This document shows positions 6,549 to 14,795 of a DNA stretch of 14,795 bases, piece after piece (positions within the stretch are counted from its first letter, which is position 1; the number at the start of each line of letters is the position of its first letter). A program made the position numbers and the translations under genes. The stretch is from CAYWNK01 sp964459495 (GTDB taxonomy: Bacteria > Planctomycetota > UBA1135 > GCA-002686595). Under the pieces are notes generated by a model, which saw nothing but the letters and a program-made list of their open reading frames with translations, searched no databases and was not told the DNA's origin. The stretch lies in contig CAYWNK010000159.1 in the NCBI GenBank assembly GCA_964459495.1, forward strand, positions 1-14,795, given 5' to 3'.

Positions 6549-9173
6549 TCAGTTGCAGAACGGGACCGAGACCCCGTTGGAGAAATTGAAACCCGCGCCC
6601 ACGCCTGGATCGCGGAACCACCACGAGAAGTTCCAGGTGGAACCAGCCGTGATTTCGGCCGCCGGGAGCGGCGGGTTCGTGAGATCCAACGGGAAGCTCG
6701 CGCCACCCGTTCCATCCGCTAGCACCGGGCTCAGACGGAACAGAGTCCCCCCCACGCAGTTGACCCCGTTGCCGATGGCAACATTCGCCTGTTGAGCTCC
6801 GTAGAAGAAGATGCCGAACTCGTTCGGCACACTTCCGGTCACGCTGAGACCAAAGGCGTTCTCGGACACCACCTGAGAACCTGTCGCTGAGATCAACGCT
6901 CCCGAGCCCGCCGAGTGAGGTGTCGTCACGCAGTATTCTTGCGGGGGCGGACAGGACGAATCGATGCCCGAGATGCTGAAGTCGTCGATCCCGGCTTCAA
7001 CGATCGATCCGCTGCCCAGGTCGCTTGCCAAAAAGCGCACGCGCAGCTGGTTTGTCGCCGGCACGAAGTCCTCCACGTTGAGGGAGACCTCCACCCAGCC
7101 GCCGGATAGACCGCCGGCCCCAACAACCTCGGCGGTGACCCAGGTCGCACCGCCGTTCGAGGAAAAATCGACCTCGAAGACATCGTCGACCACGCCGTTG
7201 CCGGTGTTGTGGTACCAGCGGGCAAAGTTCACCCGGGGCGACACAAGCCCCGTCGCATCTAGAATCGGTGAGACAAGCGTCGTCGTACCGCCGTCGATGT
7301 CGTCCTCGCCGAGCCCGCCGCCCACGGAACCCTGTCCAGTGATCCAGGCGCGAACGCCCGGGTCGCTCGCGTCATCCTCAGGGGCCGAGGAGGTGCCGAG
7401 CGGATTCACGCGCTCCCAGTTGCCGGTCGAGGCGTCGTTGGGATTGCCCACGGTCCAGCCCTGGTTGCCGGCGGCCTCGAAGTCGTACTCGGCGACCACG
7501 GACACCTCGCCCACCTCGAGATCGAGGAAGGTGTCGAACGAGCGCACACCATCACTGACGTCGAGATGCAGCTCAATCACCGTGCCGGGCGGGGTCCCTG
7601 GCGCGATTTGCACCGCCAGGTTCGGTGACAGGTTCGCGCTCGAGAAGTTGCCCAGCGCCGTGGCGGTCGCCGATCCGCTCGTCACGGTGGCGAACGGGCT
7701 CATTGTGGTCAACGTGCCGCTGAGTGCGCCGCTCGGGGCGAGACCGCTGTTGCGCAGTCCCGCGATCAACTCCACGATCTCGCCGGCCTCGGGGAAAGCG
7801 TCGCCATCGCCCAAGGGAACGAGCTCGGTGGATTCCACGCGCACCCAGGGTCCGGCCGCCAGCGCCGTACGCTGGAACGCCAACAGATTTTCCTCGGCCA
7901 ACGGCACGATGCGGCTTTGGGGCGGCCAGAAACCGTCCGCCGAGCTACCGATCTCCGGCGTCCACGAGAGAGTGCCCTTTGCGGACAGGTCATAGTCGTT
8001 GGTCACACCGTTGGCCGTGTATAGGGTCACCCACCCGGGCGCGTGCACGTAGTTGTTCTCCTCCGTGGCGAGCTCGCCGATCTCGGAGAACTCCGAGTAG
8101 TTGCTCGGGAAGAGCTCGTCGTAGCCCCAGGGCGAGATCCAGAGGTTCGAGAAGGTGTGGATCGAAAGGGCCGTCTTGAAGCTGCGGCTCTGGATGAAGC
8201 TCACCATGGCCTGGGTCTCAGGCTCCGACGCCGGCATGGCTCCGCGGTAGGTCTCCGAGTTCCCGTTGCCGCTCGAACCCACGCCGTCAAAACCCCACTG
8301 GTAGGGATAGTTGCGGTTCAGATCGACGCCAGTCGTCCCGTTGCCGTTGTTGCGGCGGTTCTTCCGCCACAGGCCCCCGCCGTTTGGTGCGATCTGCTGG
8401 TTGTAGACGTAGCCGTCGGGGTTGACGATCGGGATGAAGAAGATCTCGCGCTCGTTGACGAGGTAGGTCGCCATCGGATCCGAGCCGTACTCTTCCACCA
8501 GATACGAGAGGAAGAACAGGTTCGTCTGCATGCCCTGGGGCTCGCGGGCATGGTGCATCGAGTCGTAGCGCACCTCTGGCTCGTTCTCGTCGACGCCGGG
8601 GTTGTCCGACACCTTGACCATCCAAATCTGACGGCCCTGAATCGTGCTGCCCAGGCTGACCTTCTGCGTCACGATCGAAGGATTCGCGGCGCTGATCTGA
8701 TCGAGGATCGAGGTGACCTCGTCGTAGGAGTAGTAGCCCCCGATCTCGCCCTGGCCAAAGGCCGGGCTCAGGTTGGCTCCGTAGGGGCTGCCCGCGGAGA
8801 GCGCCTGCTCGCTCGGGTCCAAGCGCTCGGCGTACCAGGCCTGGAGGTCGTCCACGAGCACGCGGTACTGGATGCCCACCTGGCGCAGGGTTGCAAGTTC
8901 GCCGGCATCGGCGATCACCTGGGCGTGGTCCGCTCCGGGGTGCACGTGCGGCACGTCCATGTCGAGACTCAGCAGGCGCTGCAGGCCTTCGGCGTCGACC
9001 TCAACCTGAATGAGGCTTTGGACCGGGTCTTGGGCCTGCGTCCCGGGTGTCGGGGGAGCCGGAGCGGCCTGGGGCGCGATGGACGCAGCGAGGATCAGGG
9101 TGGCTAGCATGGGGACTGGGGGTTGGGGGTCTGGAATCCCAAGGGGCGCGGCGCTTTCCCGCGCGCAGAGCAT
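6549..9173 (-). CDS. Secreted M14 zinc carboxypeptidase with C-terminal accessory domains
   Basis: The product has 874 residues from ATG 9173. Zinc ligands and active-site residues of M14 carboxypeptidases are visible: MHHAREP (His208, Glu211), IVNPDGY (~249-255), GVDLNRNYPYQWG (Asn286-Arg287), LSIHTFSNLW (His339) and SWTPEIG (catalytic Glu407). It should cleave C-terminal residues from peptides outside the cytoplasm. After the catalytic domain (~145-440) come a CARDB/immunoglobulin-like stretch (~445-555), a MAM- or jelly-roll-like stretch (~560-735, YDFEAAGNQGW to AGIDDFSISG) and a C-terminal domain (~745-874) with paired cysteines and a WWFRDPG/FSNGVSVPFC ending. I recall this ending as a recurring Planctomycetota C-terminal domain. 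The start is uncertain: ATG 9173 has an AAGGAGG 13 nt upstream, whereas ATG 9110 begins immediately at the hydrophobic segment MLATLILAAS. It converges on the M61-like gene and is divergent from the AddB-like gene. Confidence 0.92.
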   Translation of the reverse strand: MLCARESAAPLGIPDPQPPVPMLATLILAASIAPQAAPAPPTPGTQAQDPVQSLIQVEVDAEGLQRLLSLDMDVPHVHPGADHAQVIADAGELATLRQVGIQYRVLVDDLQAWYAERLDPSEQALSAGSPYGANLSPAFGQGEIGGYYSYDEVTSILDQISAANPSIVTQKVSLGSTIQGRQIWMVKVSDNPGVDENEPEVRYDSMHHAREPQGMQTNLFFLSYLVEEYGSDPMATYLVNEREIFFIPIVNPDGYVYNQQIAPNGGGLWRKNRRNNGNGTTGVDLNRNYPYQWGFDGVGSSGNGNSETYRGAMPASEPETQAMVSFIQSRSFKTALSIHTFSNLWISPWGYDELFPSNYSEFSEIGELATEENNYVHAPGWVTLYTANGVTNDYDLSAKGTLSWTPEIGSSADGFWPPQSRIVPLAEENLLAFQRTALAAGPWVRVESTELVPLGDGDAFPEAGEIVELIAGLRNSGLAPSGALSGTLTTMSPFATVTSGSATATALGNFSSANLSPNLAVQIAPGTPPGTVIELHLDVSDGVRSFDTFLDLEVGEVSVVAEYDFEAAGNQGWTVGNPNDASTGNWERVNPLGTSSAPEDDASDPGVRAWITGQGSVGGGLGEDDIDGGTTTLVSPILDATGLVSPRVNFARWYHNTGNGVVDDVFEVDFSSNGGATWVTAEVVGAGGLSGGWVEVSLNVEDFVPATNQLRVRFLASDLGSGSIVEAGIDDFSISGIDSSCPPPQEYCVTTPHSAGSGALISATGSQVVSENAFGLSVTGSVPNEFGIFFYGAQQANVAIGNGVNCVGGTLFRLSPVLADGTGGASFPLDLTNPPLPAAEITAGSTWNFSWWFRDPGVGAGFNFSNGVSVPFCN

Positions 9174-9186
9174 TGTCCCCTGGAGA

Positions 9187-9193
9187 CCTCCTT
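9187..9193 (-). promoter_or_regulatory. Shine-Dalgarno-like AAGGAGG upstream of the M14 carboxypeptidase
   Basis: AAGGAGG on the minus strand lies 13 nt before ATG 9173. That is longer than the usual 5-9 nt, but it is the only strong Shine-Dalgarno match noted before any gene here. It argues for the longer start over ATG 9110, although a chance match is possible. The 79-bp gap 9174-9252 must hold both divergent promoters; none could be identified. Confidence 0.35.
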
Positions 9194-9252
9194 AGTGGGC
9201 GAGCGTCCTCCCGTTTCGTAGCTGCCAGCAGCTATCCTGCCCCGCACATTCC

Positions 9253-12012
9253 ATGACCACCCACGCAACGCTGCACTACCTCGGGTGGGACGAACCGCCC
9301 CTCGTCCTCGCCGCCCGCTGGCTTGGGGAGCTGGCCCCCCTGGATCTAGGACAGTGCCTCGTCGCGGTCCCCGGTGGCCGCGCCGGTCGCCGGCTGCTCA
9401 CACTCCTGGCAGATCAGGCGGAGCCCGACTGGATACCTCCTCGAATTGTCACGCAGGGTGAGCTGGTGGATGAACTCGTTCAGCTCGATGCCGCGCCCGC
9501 GGGACGGCTTGTGCGCACACTCGCCTGGTCGGAAGCGCTCGCAGGCGCACCGCGGGCCGAGATCATGAGCCTCCTCGCGCGCCCGCCCGCCAACGCGCTC
9601 GGCTGGCTCGACCTAGCCGAACGGGTACGCAGCCTGCACGCCGAGCTGGCGGTCGAGGGTCACGACTTCGCATCGCTGTCCCAGGCCCTTGAGGAACTCG
9701 GCCAGCCGGCGGAAGCCCGTCGCTGGCGCGCACTCGCCCAGGTCCAGGAGCGCTTCCGCGAGGCGCTCCAGGAACGCGACCTCGTCGACCCGCACGAGGG
9801 CCGCCTCGCCGCCGCGTCAGCAGGCCACAGCCATCCCGGCCGCGTCGTGCTCGTCGGTATCGCTGACCCAGGCGGCCTGCTCGAACGCGTGCTCGCCAAC
9901 TCCGACGCCAGCGCCGATGCGCTCGTCTTTGCGCCCGAGTCCGAGGCCGCTGGCTTCGACTCCGTGGGCGGCGTCGTCACCGCCCATTGGCTCGCGCGTA
10001 CCGCGCCCTTGAACCTGGACCGCTGGCAGATCACGGCCACCATCGCGGGCGAAGCCGAGTGCGCGATCCTGTGCGCCGCGAACCGTGATCCGGATGGACT
10101 GGTCGCTTTTGGCGTCTGCGACGACGAGGTCACGCCCCACCTCGCCAGCCGCCTTGCCGACGCCGGCGTTACCGCACGGATCGGTGCCGGCACGCCCCTG
10201 CCCCGCACGCGCCCTTTCGCGCTGCTTCAATCCGTGGCCTCGTTTCTCGACGACCGGCGCCAATCACGCCTCGCCGAGCTTGTGCGACATCCCGACTTTG
10301 GCGCCTGGCTCGGCACGCGCCTGCCGGCGGACGCCGTCCCCGTGCAGGCCCTCGATGCTCACTTCCTCGGGCACCTACCCTGGCGCGCGGATGAAGACCC
10401 CGCCGGCGGCAAGCGACTTCGCGTCCCGGTGGAGCAGCTGCGAGCGGTCGTCGACGAAGCCTTGGCCCCGCTGCTTCACGAAGGCACCCGCCCGCTCAGC
10501 GAGTGGGCCACCCACATCCGCGGCCTGCTCTCGGGCGTCTACGGTCCATTGCGCGCCGGGTCCTCCGATCCCGACCCGACGATGGGCGCCCTGGAGACGA
10601 TCCAGGCCACGCTGCACGAGTGGGATGCGGTACCGGGCGGCCTCGCCACGCCGCTCAGCAGCGCCGACGCCCTAGTCCTCCTGCTGCGCATCCTTGGGAC
10701 AGCTGCTGTACCGCCCCCCGGAGGCGACCCCGGCGGGCCCGAGGCGGATCTGCTGGGCTGGCTAGAGCTGCCGCTCGACGACGCGCCGACGCTGGTGCTC
10801 ACCGGCGTCCAGGACGGCAAAGTGCCCCAGACCGTACGCGGAGACGCGTTCCTCCCCGACCATATCCGCGGGCAGATCGGCCTCATCGACGACGCCCGCC
10901 GTATGGCGCGCGACCTATACGCCCTTTCCGTGCTGTCCCATTCTCGCGAGCTGCATCTGATCTCGGCGCGCAAGTCGATGGGCGGCGAGTCACTCCAACC
11001 CAGCCGCCTGTTCTTCCACGCGCCGCCCGATGAAGTCGTTGCGCGCATGCATCACTTCCTTGCCGGACGTAGCGACCCGCCGCGCTCGCGCTTCGAAACA
11101 GAGGCCCAGGCTCCAGCACCTGCCCCCGCCGAACCCGCCTTTGAGATCCCCAGCGTGATGAGCGTCACGTCCTTCGGCCGCTACCTAGAATCGCCGCGTC
11201 GCTTCTACCTCCAGCACGGCCTGCGCCTGGACACCCATGACGACCGTGCGCGTGAAATGGACGGCCGGCTGTACGGCACCTTGGTCCACCGGGTCCTGGA
11301 ATGCCTGATCCGGCCGAGCCTGCGCCAGTCCACAGACGCGGAGCAGATCGTGAGCGCCTTTGAGGATCAGCTCGCCAAAGAGTCCTTGGAAACGTTCGGC
11401 CCAAGCCCCATGCCCACCGTGCGGCTGCAGCTCGCGCAACTCAGCTATCGCCTGTCGATTTTCGCCCGTAGGCAGGCTGAGCACGCCGCCAAGGGCTGGC
11501 GCGTCGAACACGTCGAATGGCCGCCGCGCGACAGCAGCACGATTCCCATGAAGGTCGATGACGAAACGATGGGCGTACGCGGCACGATTGACCGGCTGGA
11601 CTACCACCCGACCGAAAAGCGCTGGGCCATCTGGGACTACAAGACAGGCCAGTCGGGCACGTCACCGGACGCAGCTCATCGCTCGACGCGCGGCGACAAG
11701 GAGTGGAAGGACCTGCAGCTGCCCCTCTACACGCACCTCTCGATGAGCCTCAATATGGGCGAGGCGCCCGAACTGGGCTACGTCTATCTCGGTCGTGACG
11801 AGTCGAAGATCGGCTTTCGCCGGTCGAAACTGGATGACGATGCGCTGGCCGAGGCATTCGAGGAGGCCCAGAGGGTCGTGCGCGCGGTGCGCGCCGGCGA
11901 GGTGTCCGACATCGGCAAGTGGAAACCGACCGAGCCCATTTTCGCAGGGATCCTGGGCCAGGGTCTGCTCGATGCGGGAGATGAGGAAGAGTCCGAGGAG
12001 ACCTACGCATGA
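9253..12012 (+). CDS. addB: AddB-like PD-(D/E)XK nuclease subunit of a helicase-nuclease
   Basis: The product has 919 residues. Its N-terminal and middle parts look like the inactivated helicase fold of AddB/RexB: VAVPGGRAGRRLL (~37-49) sits where a Walker A motif would be but has no GKT, and LVLTGVQDGKVPQ (~514-526) with SRELHLISAR (~564-573) matches conserved AddB segments. The C-terminal nuclease is clear: SVTSFGRYLESPRRFYL (~637-653), GTLVHRVLE (~675-683, His679), GTIDRLDYH with Asp780, WAIWDYKTG with Asp795 and Lys797, and LQLPLYTHL (Gln822, Tyr826). These are the PD-(D/E)XK catalytic residues plus the QxxxY motif. The iron-sulfur cysteines of classical AddB are absent: Ser replaces the first (ESPRRF) and no Cys follows position 684. 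It is shorter than typical AddB (about 1,150). The stop overlaps the next gene's start (ATGA), which implies translational coupling into an AddAB-type DNA end-processing complex. No Shine-Dalgarno is seen before ATG 9253. Confidence 0.85.
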   Translation: MTTHATLHYLGWDEPPLVLAARWLGELAPLDLGQCLVAVPGGRAGRRLLTLLADQAEPDWIPPRIVTQGELVDELVQLDAAPAGRLVRTLAWSEALAGAPRAEIMSLLARPPANALGWLDLAERVRSLHAELAVEGHDFASLSQALEELGQPAEARRWRALAQVQERFREALQERDLVDPHEGRLAAASAGHSHPGRVVLVGIADPGGLLERVLANSDASADALVFAPESEAAGFDSVGGVVTAHWLARTAPLNLDRWQITATIAGEAECAILCAANRDPDGLVAFGVCDDEVTPHLASRLADAGVTARIGAGTPLPRTRPFALLQSVASFLDDRRQSRLAELVRHPDFGAWLGTRLPADAVPVQALDAHFLGHLPWRADEDPAGGKRLRVPVEQLRAVVDEALAPLLHEGTRPLSEWATHIRGLLSGVYGPLRAGSSDPDPTMGALETIQATLHEWDAVPGGLATPLSSADALVLLLRILGTAAVPPPGGDPGGPEADLLGWLELPLDDAPTLVLTGVQDGKVPQTVRGDAFLPDHIRGQIGLIDDARRMARDLYALSVLSHSRELHLISARKSMGGESLQPSRLFFHAPPDEVVARMHHFLAGRSDPPRSRFETEAQAPAPAPAEPAFEIPSVMSVTSFGRYLESPRRFYLQHGLRLDTHDDRAREMDGRLYGTLVHRVLECLIRPSLRQSTDAEQIVSAFEDQLAKESLETFGPSPMPTVRLQLAQLSYRLSIFARRQAEHAAKGWRVEHVEWPPRDSSTIPMKVDDETMGVRGTIDRLDYHPTEKRWAIWDYKTGQSGTSPDAAHRSTRGDKEWKDLQLPLYTHLSMSLNMGEAPELGYVYLGRDESKIGFRRSKLDDDALAEAFEEAQRVVRAVRAGEVSDIGKWKPTEPIFAGILGQGLLDAGDEEESEETYA

Positions 12013-14795
12013 TGGATCGCAGGCACGAGGTGATCCGCGCGTCCGCGGGCACTGGCAAGACGCACGCGCTGGCACTGCGCTTCTTGAACCTTCTGTTCGA
12101 CGGCGTGGGTCCAGAACGCATCCTCGCTACCACCTTCACCAAGAAGGCTGCCGGTGAAATTCTAGAGCGCGTCTTCGAACGCCTCGTCGACGCGGCCCGA
12201 GAACCCGAGGCCCTCGCCGTCCTCGCCGAGCAACTCGGCGAATCCGCGGGCCAGGTCACAGCCGAGCGCTGCGAGAAGCTGGTGGCAGAACTCGCCAAGC
12301 AGCTCGATCGTTTCCAGGTCCGCACGCTGGACTCGTTCTTCGCGCGTATTGCGCGGTTGTACGCCTACGAGCTAGGCCTGCCTCCTGACTGGCGCGTAGC
12401 CGACGAAGCGGAGCTCGCCGAACAGAGCGAAGAAGCGGTCGGTCAGCTCCTGTTGGAAGACGACACCGAAGAGGGTCGGGCCAGCATCCTCGAGCTGCTC
12501 CGCGCTCTGCAGGGCAGCAACCCCGCCAACTCGGTGACGACCTCCCTGCTGCGCACGATCAGCGCGGGCCTAGAGGTCTGGACCGAAGCCGAGCCGGCGG
12601 CCTGGGATTGCATACGACTCCCCGACCCCTTGGAAGAATCGCGCATCGAAGAACTGCTCGTGGATTTCGAGCGGCACCCGATGCCCCAGACTAAGAAGGG
12701 CGCGAACAACAGCAACTGGCAGAAGTCGATCACCAAGACCGTCGCCCAGGCGCGCTCTGGCGACTGGGACAACATCTTGGGGAGCGGTCTGATCAAGGCG
12801 ATCGCCGAGGGCAAGGACGCCTTCTACAAGCACCCGATCTGCGACGACCTGCACGCGCTGCTCGCGCCCCTGATCCAGCACGCCCAGCGCCACGTCCTGG
12901 CCGGCGTCGTAGCCCGCAATCTGGCGACGCGTTCGCTGCTCGAGCGCTACTCCCACCACCTTGAAACGCTGCAGCGCGACGGCGGAGTGCTCGGCTTCTC
13001 CGATGTCCCCCGCGCCATTGTGCCCGCAAACGGCGACGAGCCCCTGACGGAGCGCGAGCTCGACATGTGGTTCCGTCTGGACGGCCGCGTGGACCATCTG
13101 CTGCTCGACGAGTTCCAGGACACCTCTTCGATGCAGTGGCGCATCCTGGGCCGGCTGGCCGAGGAGATCCTGGCGGAGGCCCCCGGCGACCGCAGCTTCT
13201 TCTGCGTGGGGGATGGCAAGCAGTCGATCTACGGCTTTCGTCAGGCGGAGCCGCGCCTCCTCGACGAGGTCGCCCAGCCGGACATCGTCGCTAAGCTTGA
13301 GCTAACGCACAGCTACCGCAGCGCGCAGTCCGTGCTGGACACGGTGAACGGCGTGTTTGCCGATCTGTCCACCAACGGCTCGATCCTGGCCGGCGATGGT
13401 GAGGACGGCCACGCGATTCACGCTGCCGCGACCGCCTTTGCGCAGGACTATCCCACCCACACTTCGGCCCGCCCCGATTTGGACGGCGGAACCGTGCTCC
13501 TCGAACCCGAACCCTTCGAACCCGGCGACGCGCCGGACCCGACCTCGGGCGAGGGCGAACCTCCGCCGAAGCCCGCGGATCGCGTCATTGAGCTCGCGGC
13601 CCACCGCGTCGCCGCACTGGTCCAGGAGGCCCCAGCCGCCTCGATCGGCGTGCTCCTGCGCAATCGCAAGGCGATCCCCACCATCCTGCGCCGGCTGGAT
13701 CAGTTGGGCGTCTCAGCCAGTGGCGAGGGCGGCAACCCGCTCACCGACGCGGCCTGCGTGGTCGAGGTCCTGGCCCTGCTGCACTTCGCGGACTACCCGG
13801 GCGACTCGGCCGCCGCTTTCCACGTGGTCCGCAGCGGCCTAGGACTGGAGTACGACCTGGCCGACGACAGCTCTGCTGCTGAGCGGGAGGCCTCCGCGCT
13901 CCGCTTGCGTCGCGAACTCCAAACCCTGGGATTTGGCGGCTTCCTCTCCGCTCTCCAGGTACAGATCACCCAGCGCCATCCTGACCCGTGGCAGCAGGGC
14001 CGCTTCCGCCAGCTGATCGACCTAGCCCACGCTCAGGACGCACGCGGCCCCGTACGCCCTGGTGCCTTCGTTCGCGCCGTGCGCCGCACCAAGGTCGAGT
14101 CGAGCACGCCGGCCCAGGTCAAAGTCATGACCATCCACGCCTCCAAGGGTCTTGGCTTTGACGCGGTCGTGCTGCCCGAGTTGGATGGCCCCCTCCTCGC
14201 CCACACCCCTTCGTTCCTGCTCCATCGCCCGGACCCTGGCGGCCCGATCCAGTCGATCAGCCACTGCCCCAAGAAGGAGATCCGTGCCATCTCCCCAGAC
14301 CTCATGCAGCTCTGGGCTCACCACGTGGACCTCACCATCCGCGATTCCCTGTGCCTGCTCTATGTGGCGATGACCCGCGCCGCCCGCCGACTGGAGCTCA
14401 TCGTCCAGCCCACCGACCCGGAGAAGAAGTCCCCGCGTCTCTCGTGGGCCCAAATCCTGCGTTCCGCCCTGGTCAACCAGGACGCCGCCGATCTCGCCCC
14501 AGACCTCGCCGCTCGGCGGCTAGCCCCCGGGATGGTCCTCGCCTCCCACGGAGCCTCGGCCAACTGGTCCGCCGGCCGCGAAGACGCGCCCGACACGGCT
14601 CCCCCCATCGTCCCCGAACTCCCCCAGGGCCTAGGTCTTCCAGACACCCAGCACGCCGCCATCGCCTCGGCCACATCCCTTGCCGCCGACGAACGCTCAG
14701 CCGCCGAGCGCCTCGCCCCCACGGATCCTGAGGCCCGCCGCCGCGGTGTCCAGCTCCACCGACTCCTCGCCTCGATCGAGTGGCTCGACGAGGAC
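12009..14795 (+). CDS. addA: AddA-like UvrD-family helicase-nuclease, 3' end beyond the window
   Basis: The frame stays open for 929 codons from ATG 12009 (overlapping the previous stop as ATGA; ATG 12012 is an in-frame alternative) to the window end. All superfamily 1A helicase motifs are present in order: I ASAGTGKT (11-18), Ia TTFTKKAAGE (41-50), II LLLDEFQDT (364-372), III VGDGKQSIYGFR (400-411), IV SYRS (435-438), V VKVMTIHASKGLGFD (704-718) and VI LLYVAMTR (783-790). This is an active ATP-dependent 3'-5' translocase of the UvrD/RecB/AddA group. The last residues, RRRGVQLHRLLASIEW (910-925), look like the first helix (GxxxHxxL) of a C-terminal PD-(D/E)XK nuclease whose catalytic core lies past the edge. 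With the coupled AddB-like subunit it should resect double-strand breaks for RecA-dependent repair. A Pro/Glu-rich low-complexity insert occurs at about 499-522, between motifs IV and V. AddA is preferred over RecB because of the AddB partner and the absence of a RecC-like gene. Confidence 0.93.
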   Translation, partial: MMDRRHEVIRASAGTGKTHALALRFLNLLFDGVGPERILATTFTKKAAGEILERVFERLVDAAREPEALAVLAEQLGESAGQVTAERCEKLVAELAKQLDRFQVRTLDSFFARIARLYAYELGLPPDWRVADEAELAEQSEEAVGQLLLEDDTEEGRASILELLRALQGSNPANSVTTSLLRTISAGLEVWTEAEPAAWDCIRLPDPLEESRIEELLVDFERHPMPQTKKGANNSNWQKSITKTVAQARSGDWDNILGSGLIKAIAEGKDAFYKHPICDDLHALLAPLIQHAQRHVLAGVVARNLATRSLLERYSHHLETLQRDGGVLGFSDVPRAIVPANGDEPLTERELDMWFRLDGRVDHLLLDEFQDTSSMQWRILGRLAEEILAEAPGDRSFFCVGDGKQSIYGFRQAEPRLLDEVAQPDIVAKLELTHSYRSAQSVLDTVNGVFADLSTNGSILAGDGEDGHAIHAAATAFAQDYPTHTSARPDLDGGTVLLEPEPFEPGDAPDPTSGEGEPPPKPADRVIELAAHRVAALVQEAPAASIGVLLRNRKAIPTILRRLDQLGVSASGEGGNPLTDAACVVEVLALLHFADYPGDSAAAFHVVRSGLGLEYDLADDSSAAEREASALRLRRELQTLGFGGFLSALQVQITQRHPDPWQQGRFRQLIDLAHAQDARGPVRPGAFVRAVRRTKVESSTPAQVKVMTIHASKGLGFDAVVLPELDGPLLAHTPSFLLHRPDPGGPIQSISHCPKKEIRAISPDLMQLWAHHVDLTIRDSLCLLYVAMTRAARRLELIVQPTDPEKKSPRLSWAQILRSALVNQDAADLAPDLAARRLAPGMVLASHGASANWSAGREDAPDTAPPIVPELPQGLGLPDTQHAAIASATSLAADERSAAERLAPTDPEARRRGVQLHRLLASIEWLDED

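Noticed and set aside
6964..9107. Long plus-strand open frames (343 and 354 codons)
   Set aside because: They are antisense to the M14 carboxypeptidase, whose catalytic motifs are unambiguous.
9253..14795. Possibility of a novel antiphage defence system built on the helicase-nuclease pair
   Set aside because: The two subunits match the housekeeping AddAB repair architecture and no accessory defence gene adjoins them within the window.

Overview
The window is GC-rich bacterial DNA with dense genes on both strands. It most resembles a Planctomycetota chromosome. The main evidence is the C-terminal ~130 residues of the M14 peptidase (6549-9173), which match from memory a lineage-specific domain repeated across secreted proteins of that phylum. 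The scarcity of clear Shine-Dalgarno sequences, the many secreted or lipid-anchored proteins and the degenerate IS material also fit. The phylum call is an inference and no marker gene is present.

Layout. Positions 1-1057 (- strand) hold an IS256-family transposase remnant. It has one in-frame nonsense codon, lost its N-terminus and is cut at its C-terminus by the window edge. It abuts a ~220-bp foldback element (1058-1278) that pairs with itself along most of its length. Next come two - strand genes for paralogous, probably lipid-anchored proteins (3350-4858, then 1297-3177). They share a recognisable core of unknown function and a short motif just upstream of each start. A ~140-bp divergent gap separates them from a + strand secreted zinc peptidase with HExxH, M61-like (5001-6452). 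That gene converges on a - strand secreted M14 zinc carboxypeptidase (6549-9173), and the junction carries a perfect 39-bp inverted repeat that includes the peptidase stop codon. A second divergent gap of ~80 bp leads to a + strand pair with overlapping stop and start: an AddB-like PD-(D/E)XK nuclease (9253-12012) and an AddA-like UvrD helicase-nuclease (12009 to beyond the window end).

How the genes fit together. The last two genes very probably form an AddAB/RexAB-type complex that processes double-strand DNA ends for recombinational repair. The AddB partner lacks the Walker A motif and the iron-sulfur cysteines of classical AddB. The middle four genes are envelope or exported proteins: two lipoproteins and two zinc peptidases. 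A shared role in handling extracellular peptides is possible, but their alternating strands do not make one operon. No tRNA, rRNA, CRISPR array or known riboswitch was seen, and no antiphage or biosynthetic system is evident. The items most worth a second look are the foldback element, the perfect palindrome, the paralogous lipoprotein family and the stripped-down AddB.
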